Origin: Adineta ricciae
Taxonomy: Eukaryota; Rotifera; Eurotatoria; Adinetida; Adinetidae
Direction: 5' to 3'
Length of the DNA: 64,000 nt
Assembly: GCA_905250025.1 (NCBI GenBank)
Contig: CAJNOJ010000134.1
Location: 211,419-275,418 of the forward strand
Below, piece by piece: positions 44,432 to 57,519 of this stretch. How positions within the stretch are numbered: position 1 is the first letter of the stretch; every line of letters begins with the position of its first letter. Under the pieces are notes generated by a model. It saw only the letters and a program-made list of their open reading frames with translations, was not told the DNA's origin and made no database searches. A program made the translations under genes and the position numbers.

Positions 44432-45125
44432 TTATTCAAGTGATGTTAAAGTAGTTAATTGTTTTAGAACTTTGATTTGACTTGTTTCGCGAATTTCACC
44501 AGCCAAGAACATTTCATCGACAACCGAATAAACCTATGTCAAATATGAAATCATTCATCAAAGTCAAAATTCTTCAATTACTTTGTAAAAATTAAAGACT
44601 AAATCAAGTTCGCACACGTTATGGAAAAATCTTAAAAGAAAAGACAAAAAATTCACCGAGAACGTCTGAACATTAAACATACTCATTAAGTACTTCGACG
44701 AAATTGTGTATTGCTTCAAGATATGCCAGATTATTATCATTGACATCAACACATATACAGAAATATAAACCAGCGTAACGACGATAGACTATTTTGAAAT
44801 TGCGAAACTAAAAAGCATATTTGTTACTAATCAATAGAGGAGATGATTTCATGTATTGCTTGTCTTACTTCGACAAAACTAAATTCAAAAAGAGAGGAAG
44901 TGTGATGATGATTAGAAAGTATGACTCACTTCGTATGTTTGGCATCTCGGACAGTGACTAAAGCATGAACTTCTTCGATTAACTTTTGTTTTTCATCATC
45001 GTGAAAGTTCATAAACCTAAAATACAAGCGGGATAACAGATTTAGAAGATTTGTTCAAAACAGATATACCATTTAGCAAGACGAGTTTTACCAGCTCGGT
45101 TTTGGATAAGAATAAAACGGATCAT
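44432..45125 (-). CDS. AP2S1: AP-2 complex subunit sigma
   Basis: Six exons on the minus strand: 45070-45125, 44930-45016, 44869-44878, 44683-44807, 44582-44630 and 44432-44533. They encode 142 residues, exactly the usual length. AP-2 sigma is the small subunit of the plasma-membrane clathrin adaptor and binds dileucine cargo signals. [76 protein letters not shown] and [14 protein letters not shown] are near-identical to other animals. The third exon is only 10 nt; it supplies the last base of the Asn codon plus Phe-Val-Glu. Skipping it would destroy the conserved block. It is divergent from LMAN1, 393 bp apart. Confidence 0.96.
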
Positions 45126-45518
45126 CTTGGAGAAGTGAGGAAGTGTGTATACTCAGCTTGTATTGTATTTCAGTTTATCTATGATTGGTCATTTCGTATT
45201 TACTAATAAGAAATCGCAGCGAGCGAATATATACCCACGACATCTTCTTTTACGATGAAAAGTAAGAAATTAATGGAGAAATTTGGTTAATTTTAGCAAA
45301 AGAATTTTTTTCCGACTTTCTATTTGAGAATTGATTTTCATTCGTAGAAAACATGAGATGATGCGTCAAGCCTATGATCAAATCAAATAAATACTCAACA
45401 CCTGGCCAAGAAACTTGATTGGTGATCGATTCTATTTCGTCTATTTTCATCTCATTTCACATTTGGATTTTTGATTTAGATTATTTTTCCATCGTCATAC
45501 CGTCAGATTCACAGAGTT

Positions 45519-48059
45519 ATGATGAGATTCCACCAAATTATTCTGATTACATGCTTTTCGATTAAACTTCTACTGGCTTTCACTGATCCATCTGTAATAA
45601 ATCCACAATTGACGAAACGATTTGAATATAAACTATCATTTAAAGGACCTCATCTGGCTTTTAAAGACGGAACTGTTCCATTTTGGACACACGGTGGAAG
45701 TAGGACTTCCATAAACGATGAATCTCGAGGTTTTATTCGTGTATGATTGTTTAGGCACTATTGCAAGTGATGATCAAGTACGTGTGACACCATCAATCCG
45801 GAGTCAAAACGGTAAATTGAAGGAATTTTCCAACGTGAGTTGAACATTGTGTTGAATACAGGATGGATTTGGAGTAAAAATTCCATGACTGCTGATAATT
45901 GGCTGTTGGATGTGAAATTACGTGTGACCGGTCGAGGTCGTGTTGGTGCTGATGGAATGGTAAGAGAATCTGAATATATCTTCCATTCGACATGGTCTTC
46001 TTTGTTTGTAAAGGCGATTTGGTTCACTGAAAAGCAGGGTGTTGAAGGTCCGGTGTTTGGTGCGAATGATCATTGGAATGGTCTAGGTGTTTTTCTAGAT
46101 TCATTCGATAACGATGCTCTAGTAAGTAGCTGAAAAATCAAGAAATTTGCTTTTGTTTTCATTGCAATGAAAATCCAAATCAAATGAACAGGTTTTCATT
46201 TTTTCAAAATTCTTAGACCCCTCAATTCGTAAGTGACACGCTTCTCGTACTTCTTTTATTCACTCCACTATATTCTTTCTAAACTTTCCATACACAAACT
46301 TGACTTCCTATTGAACATTTATTCACATTTTCTCTTGGTTGTCATATATTAATCTAGTTGTTTTGTTTAAATCGATTGTACGTGTGTTCGAATCCACATG
46401 CCATCATTGGGCAGAGTCCTTAGTCTGGCAACAGACAATGATATGTGTCTCTTAATCAATGATGGCGAGAGAAATGTCGGAGTGTTAATCCCAGCATGAT
46501 GACTGTGATCACTTGGCTGATTCATGACTCCGATACAAAACTAAACAACTTCTTTAATCAGCGAAAGAAAGCAATGAGTCTCATTTTTCTTTTTCATTCT
46601 AGCAAAATAATCCAATCATAGCTGTAATGGTCAACGACGGAACGAAATCGTACGATCATCAACATGATGGTAGTGGTCAAATTCAAGGAAGTTGTATTCG
46701 AGATTTTCGAAATAAACCATTACCCATCCGACTTAAGATCGAATATATCAACAAAGGATTAACAGTGAGTGAAGAAAACGAACGATTAACGGTTTTCTAT
46801 AGGGATTTTCGTTCGTAGATTTATTTGAATAATGGCATCTCACAAGATGATAATGCTTTTGAATTCTGTACACGTATTGATGGAATTCAATTACCAAAAA
46901 CTGGTTATCTCGGTGTTTCAGCGGCGACCGGTGGTCTTGCTGATGATCACGATGTTTTGGAATTACTAACACATACATACTGGGATAAGCAAGTCATGGC
47001 TGAAAACCAAGGAGCAACTGATGAACAGGCAAAAAAATATCAAGAAGAATATGAAAAATACGAACAGGAACTTAAAAAACAACAGGCAGAGTTCGTATTT
47101 TACCTCAAGTTCTCTTTCAAATATTTCTTTCCCGTTCTTGAATTCTTTAGGTATCAAAAAGATCATCCTGATCAAACAACACCAATCAATGAGCAGGCAA
47201 TAGTATGAGGCAATCTGTTGTAATCCAATGAATTCACTCTGAAATTTTAGTACGAAAGTGAATACGATCGGGAATTTCGAACGATTTTGGAAGGTCAAGA
47301 TCAAATTCGTCTTTCTTTGGGCGCAATTGATCGAAAAATGGCTGAGTTGTTAGGACGCGTCGAACGACTTGCTTTAACTTCCAATCAACAACAAATAAGT
47401 GGACAAGCTCAAGTAATAGTTCATTTCAAAGTATCAAAATCGAACGTCCTTTTCCCATATTTCAGGGTGCATCAGCTATCCCAACCGACATTGCACGTAT
47501 TCAAGATATCAATCGTGTTATTAATTCAAATAGCGACATGACGCGAACTATTCAAAGTTTCGCGTAAGTTTCGTAAAACAGAAGGCTTTGCGTTGGACAC
47601 GACGTGCGTCTCTTTCAGACAAGTTTTAACTGATATGCAACAGAAGGTGAATAATCTTCAATCGAACATCAATATTCAACGACCGATGGGTGGAGCACAA
47701 CAAATAGCTAATTCGAATGTCGATAATACAGTTTTAAACGAAGTTCGGGAAACAGTTCGAATGATAAAATCAGAAACGAACACTTTAATACAAAAATCAG
47801 TGAGAAACATATCTGAATTATCTGAAAACCACTCAAATCATTCATTTTTTAGTCCCAAGAAATCAAATGTTCACCATCGACAACCAAAACTGATAGTTCC
47901 TGCGTCGGTTCATTTACCTTCTTTCTCGCGATTATCGTACAACTTGGTATCATCATTGGTTACTTAACATTCAAGTAAATCTTTGCTTTCTTTATAATCT
48001 TCTACAAAATATTTCGGTTTAGAACTCGTCAAGAACAGATTTCCCGAAAATATCTATGA
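45519..48059 (+). CDS. LMAN1: ERGIC-53/LMAN1 L-type lectin cargo receptor
   Basis: Twelve exons: 45519-45699, 45755-45811, 45862-45959, 46014-46121, 46603-46764, 46819-47090, 47151-47202, 47251-47412, 47466-47563, 47619-47799, 47853-47974 and 48023-48059, giving 509 residues (human 510). It carries glycoproteins from ER to Golgi. A signal peptide is followed by the lectin domain (RFEYKLSFKGPHLAF, VPFWTHGG, GWIWSKNS, WFTEKQG, GLGVFLDSFDND, GSCIRDFRNKP, GYLGVSAATGGLADDHDVL), a coiled-coil stalk and a TM helix (FTFFLAIIVQLGIIIGYL). The tail is TRQEQISRKYL, a dibasic retrieval and hydrophobic export signal in place of the usual KKFF. Intron 4 is long (481 bp); donor GTTCGT at 47091 is weak. Confidence 0.94.
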
Positions 48060-48476
48060 GTATATCAACATTTCTGCAATAATCTTCTAGTTTTTCTTTT
48101 CAAATTCAATCAAAACAATGAATGCTACCTGATTAATTCATATTTTTCCTTCCAATTTGTTATTTTCATCTTCGAAAACAACACACATGTTTTATTCTCC
48201 TTGTTTCTGTTTTTCAACGAATCAAAACATAATATAGTTTTTTTTCTTAATGAACTAGAACTTTACACGTTGAAATTATTTTTTGTTTTGTTTTGACGAA
48301 CCACTGACCGTTGGTTTCTTTTCTTTTTGTTTTGTTTTGTTGATTTTTATTTAACTTTAAAGGCAACGACAACTAAGTTCATGTCTAAGTGTGATCTCGT
48401 GCTTTCTAATAGTTTTCTTTTTGGTTCCATTTGAATGAATTGCTCATCTTAGGACGGCCTGCTTTATTATTTCTAG

Positions 48477-50326
48477 ATGTTCCTTTTTACAAAGACCTCG
48501 CCGGTTAAAACGCTCTTTTCTCCAGCGGTGTGTCCTCGGCTTTACCGAGGATTGAGTTCGAAGAGTAATCCATCAGAAAAAGAGGCAGAGGAAAGCAAAG
48601 CCCAGCAACAGAAATATCAAGAGTTAGAAAAACTTCAATATCGACCGTTGTACTTAGATGCGCAAGCGACAACACCAATGGTAAATTTTGTTTTTGATTG
48701 CGATATGTTCTTGGTGAAGATGGTTATTTAGGATCCACGTGTACTGGATCAAATGTTGCCGTACATGACGCATTTGTATGGAAATCCTCATTCGAGAACA
48801 CATGCTTTCGGATGGGAAAGTGAAAAGGCAACAGAGGATGCACGAGAAGTACAGGCGCACTTATCAGGTTTTTGAAAATAGTACAAATTATGTTTGTAGA
48901 AAGTTGCGAAGTTAATCAATGCGGATCCGAAGGAAATTATTTTTACAAGTGGAGCTACTGAGTCAAACAATATCGCTGTTAAAGGTGTTGGACGATTCTA
49001 TAAAGAAAAGAAGAAACACGTCGTGACAACACAAACTGTAAGTTTGATTCCGATGAAGATACTTCAGTGCTATTTGATTGATTTCTAGGAGCACAAATGT
49101 GTGTTGGACTCAATGAGAGTTTTAGAAAGTGAAGGTTTCAAAGTAACTTATCTTCCAGTGAACAAAAATGGACTTCTTGATTTGAAAGTAAGCTTGATTG
49201 AAACTTTTTTACTCATCTCGAGAGATGTTCTTCGTTTCGTAGGAACTCGAATCTGTTCTCACACCAGAGACAAGTTTATGTTCAGTGATGATGGTCAACA
49301 ATGAGATCGGTGTTCGTCAACCAATCGAAGAAATTGGTGATGAACTTACCTATCGAATGCATTTCTATGGATTTTCTTACTTTTATAGGCAAATTATGTC
49401 GATCGAAGAAAGTTTTCTTGCATACGGACGCCGCTCAAGCTGTGGGAAAGATTCCGATCGATGTTAATAAGATGAATATCGATCTGATGTCAATCAGTGG
49501 ACATAAAATCTACGGTCCCAAAGGTGTTGGCGCACTTTACATCCGTCGACGACCACGTGTTCGTCTTGATCCGATTCAAACTGGTGGTGGACAAGAACGA
49601 AATATTCGGAGTGGAACAGTTCCTACTCCACTCGTTGTTGGTCTCGGCGCTGCATGCCAAATAGCTCAAGAAGAACTTCCTGTAAGTCAACTCTAAATGT
49701 CTTTGAAAATATTGTGAAGATCAAAATGTTTAGAATGACGAAAAACGCGTTTCACAGTTAGCGAAACGATTAATTGATGGAATCACCAGTCAATGTACGC
49801 ATGTCATTCTCAACGGTGATGCCAAATCACGTTATCCTGGTTGTGTCAATCTCTCCTTTGCTTATATCGAAGGCGAGTCATTATTAATGGCACTTAAAGA
49901 CATCGCATTATCATCGGGAAGGTAAGATAAACTTTTGCTTCGTGATATTGACATGTAATTTATAATTTCAAGTGCCTGTACATCTGCATCATTGGAACCG
50001 TCGTATGTTCTGCGTGCGATTGGTGCTGAAGAAGATTTAGCACATTCATCCATTCGGTAATAGAATTATGATGTTTAGAAAGAATGATTTCAAGGAAATT
50101 TTCTTGTTTAAAACAGATTTGGTATTGGTCGTTTTACCACCGAAGCTGAAGTTGATTATACAATTGCCAAAACAGTTGAACATGTGAAACGACTTCGCGA
50201 AATGAGGTGAGATCGATGATGCATACAAGTCCATTATCATCTTACTTTTCTTTATTATTTAGTCCACTTTGGGAAATGCTTCAAGAGGGAGTCGATTTGA
50301 AAAGTATCAAATGGTCTCAACATTGA
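48477..50326 (+). CDS. NFS1: Cysteine desulfurase, mitochondrial
   Basis: Ten exons: 48477-48680, 48732-48848, 48900-49037, 49089-49187, 49243-49336, 49389-49681, 49734-49921, 49973-50056, 50117-50206 and 50263-50326; 456 residues, against 457 in human. The enzyme takes sulfur from cysteine for iron-sulfur clusters and tRNA thiolation, using pyridoxal phosphate. An N-terminal Arg/Ser-rich region suits a mitochondrial presequence. [50 protein letters not shown] and [10 protein letters not shown] (PLP lysine) are typical. The mobile loop [14 protein letters not shown] carries the catalytic Cys across an exon junction. The C-terminus [18 protein letters not shown] is the family ending. Confidence 0.96.
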
Positions 50327-50462
50327 ACTGACTCATTTTTTCATCTGTATATAATAACCGAGCAGTGTGTTTGTTTTTTAATATGCAAAATAAACAACAT
50401 AAGATCGTGTTTTGTGATTGACTACATTTGATTTTCATATCTTCTATAGAATTCTCTCGATT

Positions 50463-50862
50463 ATGACTGATTCGATTTGTCAACTAATGGAAAGTATCGA
50501 AGATTTGTGTAAGCGTTGCTATCATTTGCAAAAGTCGAACAGCGACATGTACGGTAAGAAAAATCTCAATGATGTATCATAAACTAGAAGTCTTGCTTTT
50601 AGATTATGTCAAAGATGATAGTGAATTACAAGAACATATTGATGAAAACGAGAAAATTATCGAGAAATATCATCGAAAGATCAATGAAATATTTCAGCTG
50701 ATTAAAGAGAATACAGATGATCAGAAGGAGATCCATTGGTCACCCATTGCGCTGGATTTCAAAAAAATGGAAGAAGAACAAAAGCGATCGTGCATGGAAA
50801 AGAAAACTCAACTAATGACTAATCAACAAAGCATTCCGGAAGACAAAGGCGTTTATTTATAA
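50463..50862 (+). CDS. Small acidic coiled-coil protein, unidentified
   Basis: Exons 50463-50553 and 50603-50862 with a 49-bp intron give 116 residues. Most of it is helical and charged (LQEHIDENEKIIEKYHRKINEIFQLIKEN), with heptad-like spacing. There is no signal or TM segment. It starts only 136 bp after the NFS1 stop on the same strand, so a shared or trans-spliced transcript is possible. Size and helix content recall small subunits such as those of Mediator, but no signature could be matched. AATAAA follows the stop directly. Confidence 0.65.
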
Positions 50863-51280
50863 ATAAAATTTCGTTACTTTTTTTTTATTAAACATCCACT
50901 CTAATCTTCTGCTCACTCATCTAACATCAAGATCAAATTAATTTCTCGAAGATTATGATAACAACGTATCTCATATGACCTCTCCACCAATTTGATATGT
51001 GTCGTCAAAATACACGAACTTCTTCGTAGGTAGCAGTTCACTTCTCTTAAGATCAAAGTTCGAAAAAAGAAAATCATAGATGCGAAACAAACATGTCGTT
51101 CTCTTGTTTGTATTTATATCAAGATCCAACCTATTTCCCCAGTAAAACGCTATAAATAGCTGACAAAATCAGCAGATCTGTCGTGTAATTTTTCTCGTCG
51201 ATTCAAATGAAAACAGAGATTCGCTTTTTATTTCTTAAACTGATGTTTATTCTGTTCATACATTCGTATGTGTTTTTTTT
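50863..51280. other. Intergenic, no gene seen
   Basis: AT-rich spacer between two converging genes. No feature is seen. Confidence 0.5.
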
Positions 51281-51624
51281 CTAATTACGATTCAATTCAG
51301 GAAAAGCTTGAGAAAGCCGTTCATGGATTTGTCGTACAAGATCGTCTTCATCATTGTAGACTTGATATGGATAATCAGCGTTCTGTTGAGATAACCCACC
51401 TACAAACACAGATTTGTGCTTCGGAAAAAGAATCATTATATAAACAAACCGTTGGACAATTGCCGCCGGCCATGTAGACGCCACGTATTAAAAGTCCATC
51501 GTTTATGACGTGTTGATAAATCCGCGGTATTGGACTTGCCTGCTGGCATCGATTGTGAAGGACAAACAAATAACATGATGATTGCCAGGACAGCAATGCA
51601 AAAGATAACTTTCGGAGAAATCAT
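51281..51624 (-). CDS. Candidate single-copy amidated neuropeptide precursor
   Basis: Exons 51450-51624 and 51281-51399 on the minus strand, with a 50-bp intron whose donor is GTTTGT, give 97 residues. The signal peptide (VIFCIAVLAIIMLFVCPSQS) is followed by a short spacer ending HKR. Then comes WTFNTWRLH-G-RR, i.e. a 9-residue peptide with an amidation glycine and a dibasic site on each side. A ~40-residue acidic C-terminal peptide (QLSNGGLSQQNADYPYQ...) closes the precursor. This layout is that of many invertebrate neuropeptide precursors with one amidated peptide. I cannot assign WTFNTWRLH-amide to a known family; it only superficially recalls the W-T-x-N-S/T start of galanin or the Trp/Phe pattern of AKH/GnRH-type peptides. 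Confidence 0.65.
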
Positions 51625-52117
51625 TTTACAAGAAGATTCTTTTTGGAATACTGTGTCTGTTGTTTGTGTGTCTTTGTCTTAATGAAAGCTACGGGTTTTC
51701 TCTTTTCTTTTTTTTCTTATTAGGAACAAAACTAATGTATCGAAGAAGAAAGGAAACGTGACATATCAACAACTGAAAATTATCACGCTTGACGATCACT
51801 ACTTGCGAATATATGATCATATTAATCAACACCGAACTAGTAATGATCGTGATTGTTCTTTCTCACTTCCTTGTATTCCGTCTGTGAAAAGAAAATAACA
51901 AATCTGCGTCTTAATGATTGTTGATTGATGGCTCTTCAGGGAGTTCATATACCTTTTCTCAAGGTTTACATGTAGATGACTTGCCTCCTACTCCTCATCT
52001 TATCGATACATGATAATCTCGATAATAATATACATGAAAGTGTAGGTGTTTCGAAGAATTTTGACGTCAATGAAACTTTTGTGATTGAGACGAACTCGAA
52101 AGAAAAACAAAAAGAAA
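51625..52117. other. Intergenic, no gene seen
   Basis: Upstream region of the peptide precursor. The plus-strand frame from 51976 overlaps the tRNA and is not a protein gene. Confidence 0.5.
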
Positions 52118-52189
52118 GGTTCGAGCGAGGTTTGAACTCGCGACCTTCTGCGTGTAAAGCAGACGTGATAACCGCTACACCATCGAACC
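52118..52189 (-). tRNA. tRNA-Val (anticodon UAC)
   Basis: A 72-nt minus-strand gene. The acceptor stem GGTTCGA pairs with TCGAACC. The D-arm has TAGCGGTTATCA. The anticodon stem-loop is TCTGC-TTTACAC-GCAGA with TAC at 52154-52156 (read on the minus strand). The T-arm is GCGAG-TTCAAAC-CTCGC. A-box and B-box promoters are intact and there is no intron. Confidence 0.95.
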
Positions 52190-52407
52190 GATGCAGGTAT
52201 GGGTCAAAAATCGAACAACGACATTGAACAAGGTTTTTATCCGAGAAGGTGACTTTATCTATATTGTTTCTGTTACTAATGAGACGAATAGCATGTGGGA
52301 GAGTCAGATCTGACTAAAAGCGGTTATCCGCTTTTACCGTTATTCATGTTCCATCTGTTCTCATAAATATCTAAGTCATGGATCGACAACACAGCAAGAT
52401 GGGCAAG

Positions 52408-52416
52408 TATATAAAT
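52408..52416 (+). promoter_or_regulatory. TATA box of the ALF-like gene
   Basis: TATATAAAT about 100 bp upstream of the ATG at 52512. Confidence 0.45.
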
Positions 52417-52511
52417 TCTTCAATTGTCCCATAGAGCGTTTAACATCAAGTAAATTATATCATTCGATTCATATCCGAAGTCTTATTTGAAAGCTTTTTT
52501 TAAAGCTAAGT

Positions 52512-52943
52512 ATGTCCCTTCAACTAATTTTACTGAGAATAATTCTGTGCATCAGCATTCAAGGTGCATTAGCACTTGATGGTAGTTCATCGGAACAAAA
52601 TTATGATTTTCCTGATACTTGTGAAATCGAAGGTCAATTGGACAATTGGAAAGATTGTGCAAATAGTTTAAGTACATATATTTGGAATAAGAATACGTGG
52701 TACGATGACCAACCAATTCAAATCTGCGATATCAAATGCTCGCGCATCATCAAAGGACACGTCAGTAGTAAATTTCAATGGGTTTGGGATGCCAAATTCC
52801 AATGCGAAGACAAAATTCCAGGCTTTATCGGTAAAGCTCGAGGCTTCAAAACTCGCCGGGAAGCGATGCAATCAGCCATGGCTCAAACCATCGAACAAGC
52901 GTTTAACACAAATCAATTAACACCGAATGACTTCAAATGCTAA
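52512..52943 (+). CDS. Secreted protein, anti-lipopolysaccharide factor (ALF)-like
   Basis: Intronless, 143 residues. A signal peptide (LILLRIILCISIQGALA) precedes a ~120-residue domain. The pattern recalls ALF/DUF3254 proteins: a first helix with Trp (LDNWKDCANSL), an amphipathic hairpin closed by two cysteines (CDIKCSRIIKGHVSSKFQWVWDAKFQC), a basic-Gly segment (IGKARGFKTRREAMQ), then a final helix (AMAQTIEQAFNTNQLT) and the typical late NDF. ALFs bind bacterial lipid A. The central loop has fewer basic residues than crustacean ALFs. The match is from memory of the family layout, so treat it as a candidate. Confidence 0.5.
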   Translation: MSLQLILLRIILCISIQGALALDGSSSEQNYDFPDTCEIEGQLDNWKDCANSLSTYIWNKNTWYDDQPIQICDIKCSRIIKGHVSSKFQWVWDAKFQCEDKIPGFIGKARGFKTRREAMQSAMAQTIEQAFNTNQLTPNDFKC

Positions 52944-53566
52944 CATTTTTCTCTAAAATAATAAATAGAGCTCATATATTTCGGTGTTACATAATAAAAA
53001 GTCTTTTGAACATGCGCAATTAACCGAGAGAAACTTTCTACACACGCACATAGAAGATTAGGACCTTGAATCTAAACTGTTTCATGTTGAGAGGATCGAA
53101 AACGGTTCGTTATTGAATGTCTGTCAATGTATAGAGTGTATACGCATATTAATTGACCTGTCATGATCGGAGAGCAAAAACAACATTTGTATATGTTTTC
53201 AAATCAATTAAGGAAGAGATTTCAAGTGAAAGAATATGTTCGAAACAAGAACAACTGAAGGTTATCAGTAATATATTCGTGAAAAAGGTATAATTTCCTT
53301 CCGTTTCTTTTTTTAATATATATTAAAACAAATGAAAGGAAAAAAAGTGAAGCATGAGCAATGGTGCGAACGCAAAAGGGAGAGAACAAAAGAGGGAGAA
53401 AGAAAAGAAATGGAGAGAAAGTGAATGAAGACACATACAGTTGCATTTTCTTTGAAGAAGAACGAACAGAATGGGATTTGTTGGTATTTAGTTTTCTTTT
53501 TCAATGACCTTGTTCAATTATTCCATTGATACATGTTTGAATATTGACAATTATTTATCTGCGTGA
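52944..53566. other. Intergenic, no gene seen
   Basis: AATAAATAG near 52966 serves the ALF-like gene. A purine-rich stretch lies at about 53330-53430. Nothing else is seen. Confidence 0.5.
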
Positions 53567-54977
53567 ATGTTAAAGTGGGCAGTGACATCGCGTTCGAATG
53601 ATGAATTCGATCAAGATGAATGTTTAACATTTGAAAAGATTATCGAACAGCAGAAATTCCCGTGTCTCGTGCGAATCGATAATAATGACTCATTAGAGAA
53701 TTATTTGATTTTATTATGTGAAACCAATGAACCGTATTTAAGTGTTTCGAATGAAACGAAACAATTTGCGATACCAATTTTATTCGATGGTTTGTTGCTC
53801 TTTCCATACCGATTCGTAATGCAAAATTTGTCTATTTTCAGGTCTTTTCGCTCTAGTCGAACACGGTATAACTCGTTACAATGTTCTCCAATCGATTCAT
53901 TCTTTATTACCACATTTAAAACTTTCATACACACATTTTACAACTTTGAAATCGTATACCGTACATCATAATTCATCGTCATGTCATTTAGATCCAGGGA
54001 CACTTCTCGAACTTTGTCATAAACCAACAACAACATCAACAGTTCGTTTACGTACGCTATTCACGAGTTTACCACATTCGCTGAATAAACATTTGCTATT
54101 GAATCATCAAACAAAATTCTCGATTAAGAAGCAATTCTCAAGCAATGAACATTTCCAGGTGAAAAGCAATGCCCATCCAGAAATTCTCACTCTCAAATCC
54201 GACTCCAAAGGAATCTTCGTTCCTGTCTATTCACAATTTCCCTCTATATCTTCTCCGAATTCCTTCTCCTATCTCTCAAATCCCATTCAAGGTCTATACA
54301 CAATTCAATTTCTAAGTGAACTAACCAATCACTACCCATTGATCGTCGAACTGATCATCAGTCGATCATTAGAGCAACACACATCCGCTACCCTCGGCTA
54401 TCCATTTCGACGCATAACAGTTCATCGATTTGTTGAAAATCATCGCCGAATAGTCGCCTACGACATGAAGAACAACAGTTTCATTGAGCTCGATCTTCAA
54501 CATCGTCTCAATCTGTATGCAGTGAAACATCCGACTCACCAAAACCAACACTATCAACCGCAATTACGTTGGTGTCAAAAATATCTGCCGTCATTTCGCT
54601 CACAAATCAAAACAATCCATCGGTCCGTCAATGAGACAATGATGTTTATCCAAACAACACAATTTACCAAACGACGATCTCAAGATTACCATCAACGACG
54701 AAATTCCTCCTCGGTAATCAAATCCACACCGAAAATGTTCTACAATTCTCAAGATTCGATCTCAACGATGAACTTCCAACTTCAAAATCATCTCGCATCG
54801 AAATTCTTTACCATATCGAACGACTCGAAATACCAACAAAATCCGAGAAAGAATGCGCGAGTTCATTTCAATGAGTCAACCATTGAACGATACTCGCAAA
54901 TGAAGAAGTATTCCAAACGCGAGAAGACCGAAAAAACTGAAGAGAATGATGATATTTTTCAATGTACTGCTTTATAA
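53567..54977 (+). CDS. CABIT-like domain protein with basic disordered tail
   Basis: Exons 53567-53789 and 53842-54977 with a 52-bp intron give 452 residues. The N-terminal ~300 residues read as a beta-rich domain: LTFEKIIEQQKFPCLVRI, LILLCETNEPYLSV, FAIPILFDGLFALVEHG, SNPIQGLYTIQFLSE. This follows the CABIT order seen in GAREM/Themis adaptor proteins, where one such module starts with a LP.LV.V-type strand. The last ~130 residues are basic and polar without TM segments. The domain call is tentative; if right, the protein would act in receptor-proximal signalling. Confidence 0.5.
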
Positions 54978-56474
<1,497 letters not shown>

Positions 56475-57519
56475 ATGAATTCAACCACTGTCACTCTGTC
56501 GATTTATCTTGCCAATGCCCAAACGCAGATCGTTCGATCCTTGCTTACACCTGTCTACATCATCGGCAACTTAACAAACCTAGCAAATATTCTCATATTC
56601 TTACAACCCACTCTTCGCTTGCACGTTTGTTCCTATTATTTCATTGGCGCATCGCTTGCACATCTTCTGTACCTCAACATGGGGTGTTCAACACGAGTCA
56701 TTTGGGCATGGACTGGTTATGATCTTTCTCTCAAATCTCTAATATTCTGTCAAACTCGAGTGTATTTTGTAATATTTAGTCTGAGTGCATCTCGATATCT
56801 TCTTTGTCTGATCTCGATTGATCGATGGATGATCACATCAAGAAACGCTCTCACTCGTCAACTGAGTACGTCCAAAACTGCTCGACGATTGATCATTAGA
56901 GGTATTGTCTTTCTACTTCTCATCATCATACATGCACCTTTCGCATATGTTTTGACCGACACGATACCTTGTGGAGCATCACCACAATCGAACCTCTTCA
57001 TACTCTATACAATCTTCAACGTAGCTCTCTCACTCATTCCTCTCACAACTCTGGTCATATTCAGTCTTCTCATACTTTACAATATCGAGCAGCTTCGAAG
57101 TCAACAAATTGCTCCTGTAGAACAGACATCAGTAATAAATAATGTTTCACATGCTGGGCGCCGATACAAAAAGAAGGATATGCAGTTCATTCGACTGGCA
57201 CTTATTCAAGTGGCTGCATATCTCATTTTCAACACTCTTCATGCCTATAATACGATTTACGCAGTTGCCACACAATATCGAATAAAGACAGCTGATCAAC
57301 GAGCGATAGAAGGATTTCTGAATGGAATAGGTCTCAATCTCCATTACACATACACTGGAGTAAGCTTCCTAATCAGATCGTACCGGTTAATTTGATACTT
57401 TTGCTTTTGTTTAGATCACATTCTTCTTATACACGATGGCATCTGTCTCGTTTCGGAAGATTTGTATCGATATTTTGCGAAGACCGTTCAAACATCCGTT
57501 AGCTTTGAGACACGAATAA
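56475..57519 (+). CDS. Class A GPCR, tandem copy 1
   Basis: Exons 56475-57359 (885 nt) and 57415-57519, with a 55-bp intron inside TM7, give 329 residues. TM1 has IIGNLTNLANILIF. TM2-loop carries HLLYLNMGCSTRVIWAW. TM3 starts at CQTRVYF and ends in ISIDRWMI in place of DRY. TM5 is FNVALSLIPLTTLVIFSLLIL. A basic third loop ends GRRYKKKDMQFIRLALIQ, and TM7 is LNLHYTYTGITFFLYT. The tail starts SFRKICIDILRRPF. The N-terminus has glycosylation sites (NST). The ligand is unknown. It is nearly identical to copy 2 from codon ~52 to the end of the shared part of exon 2. Confidence 0.88.

Noticed and set aside
51976-52227. 83-codon plus-strand frame
   Set aside because: It reads through the tRNA-Val gene in antisense and has no domain.
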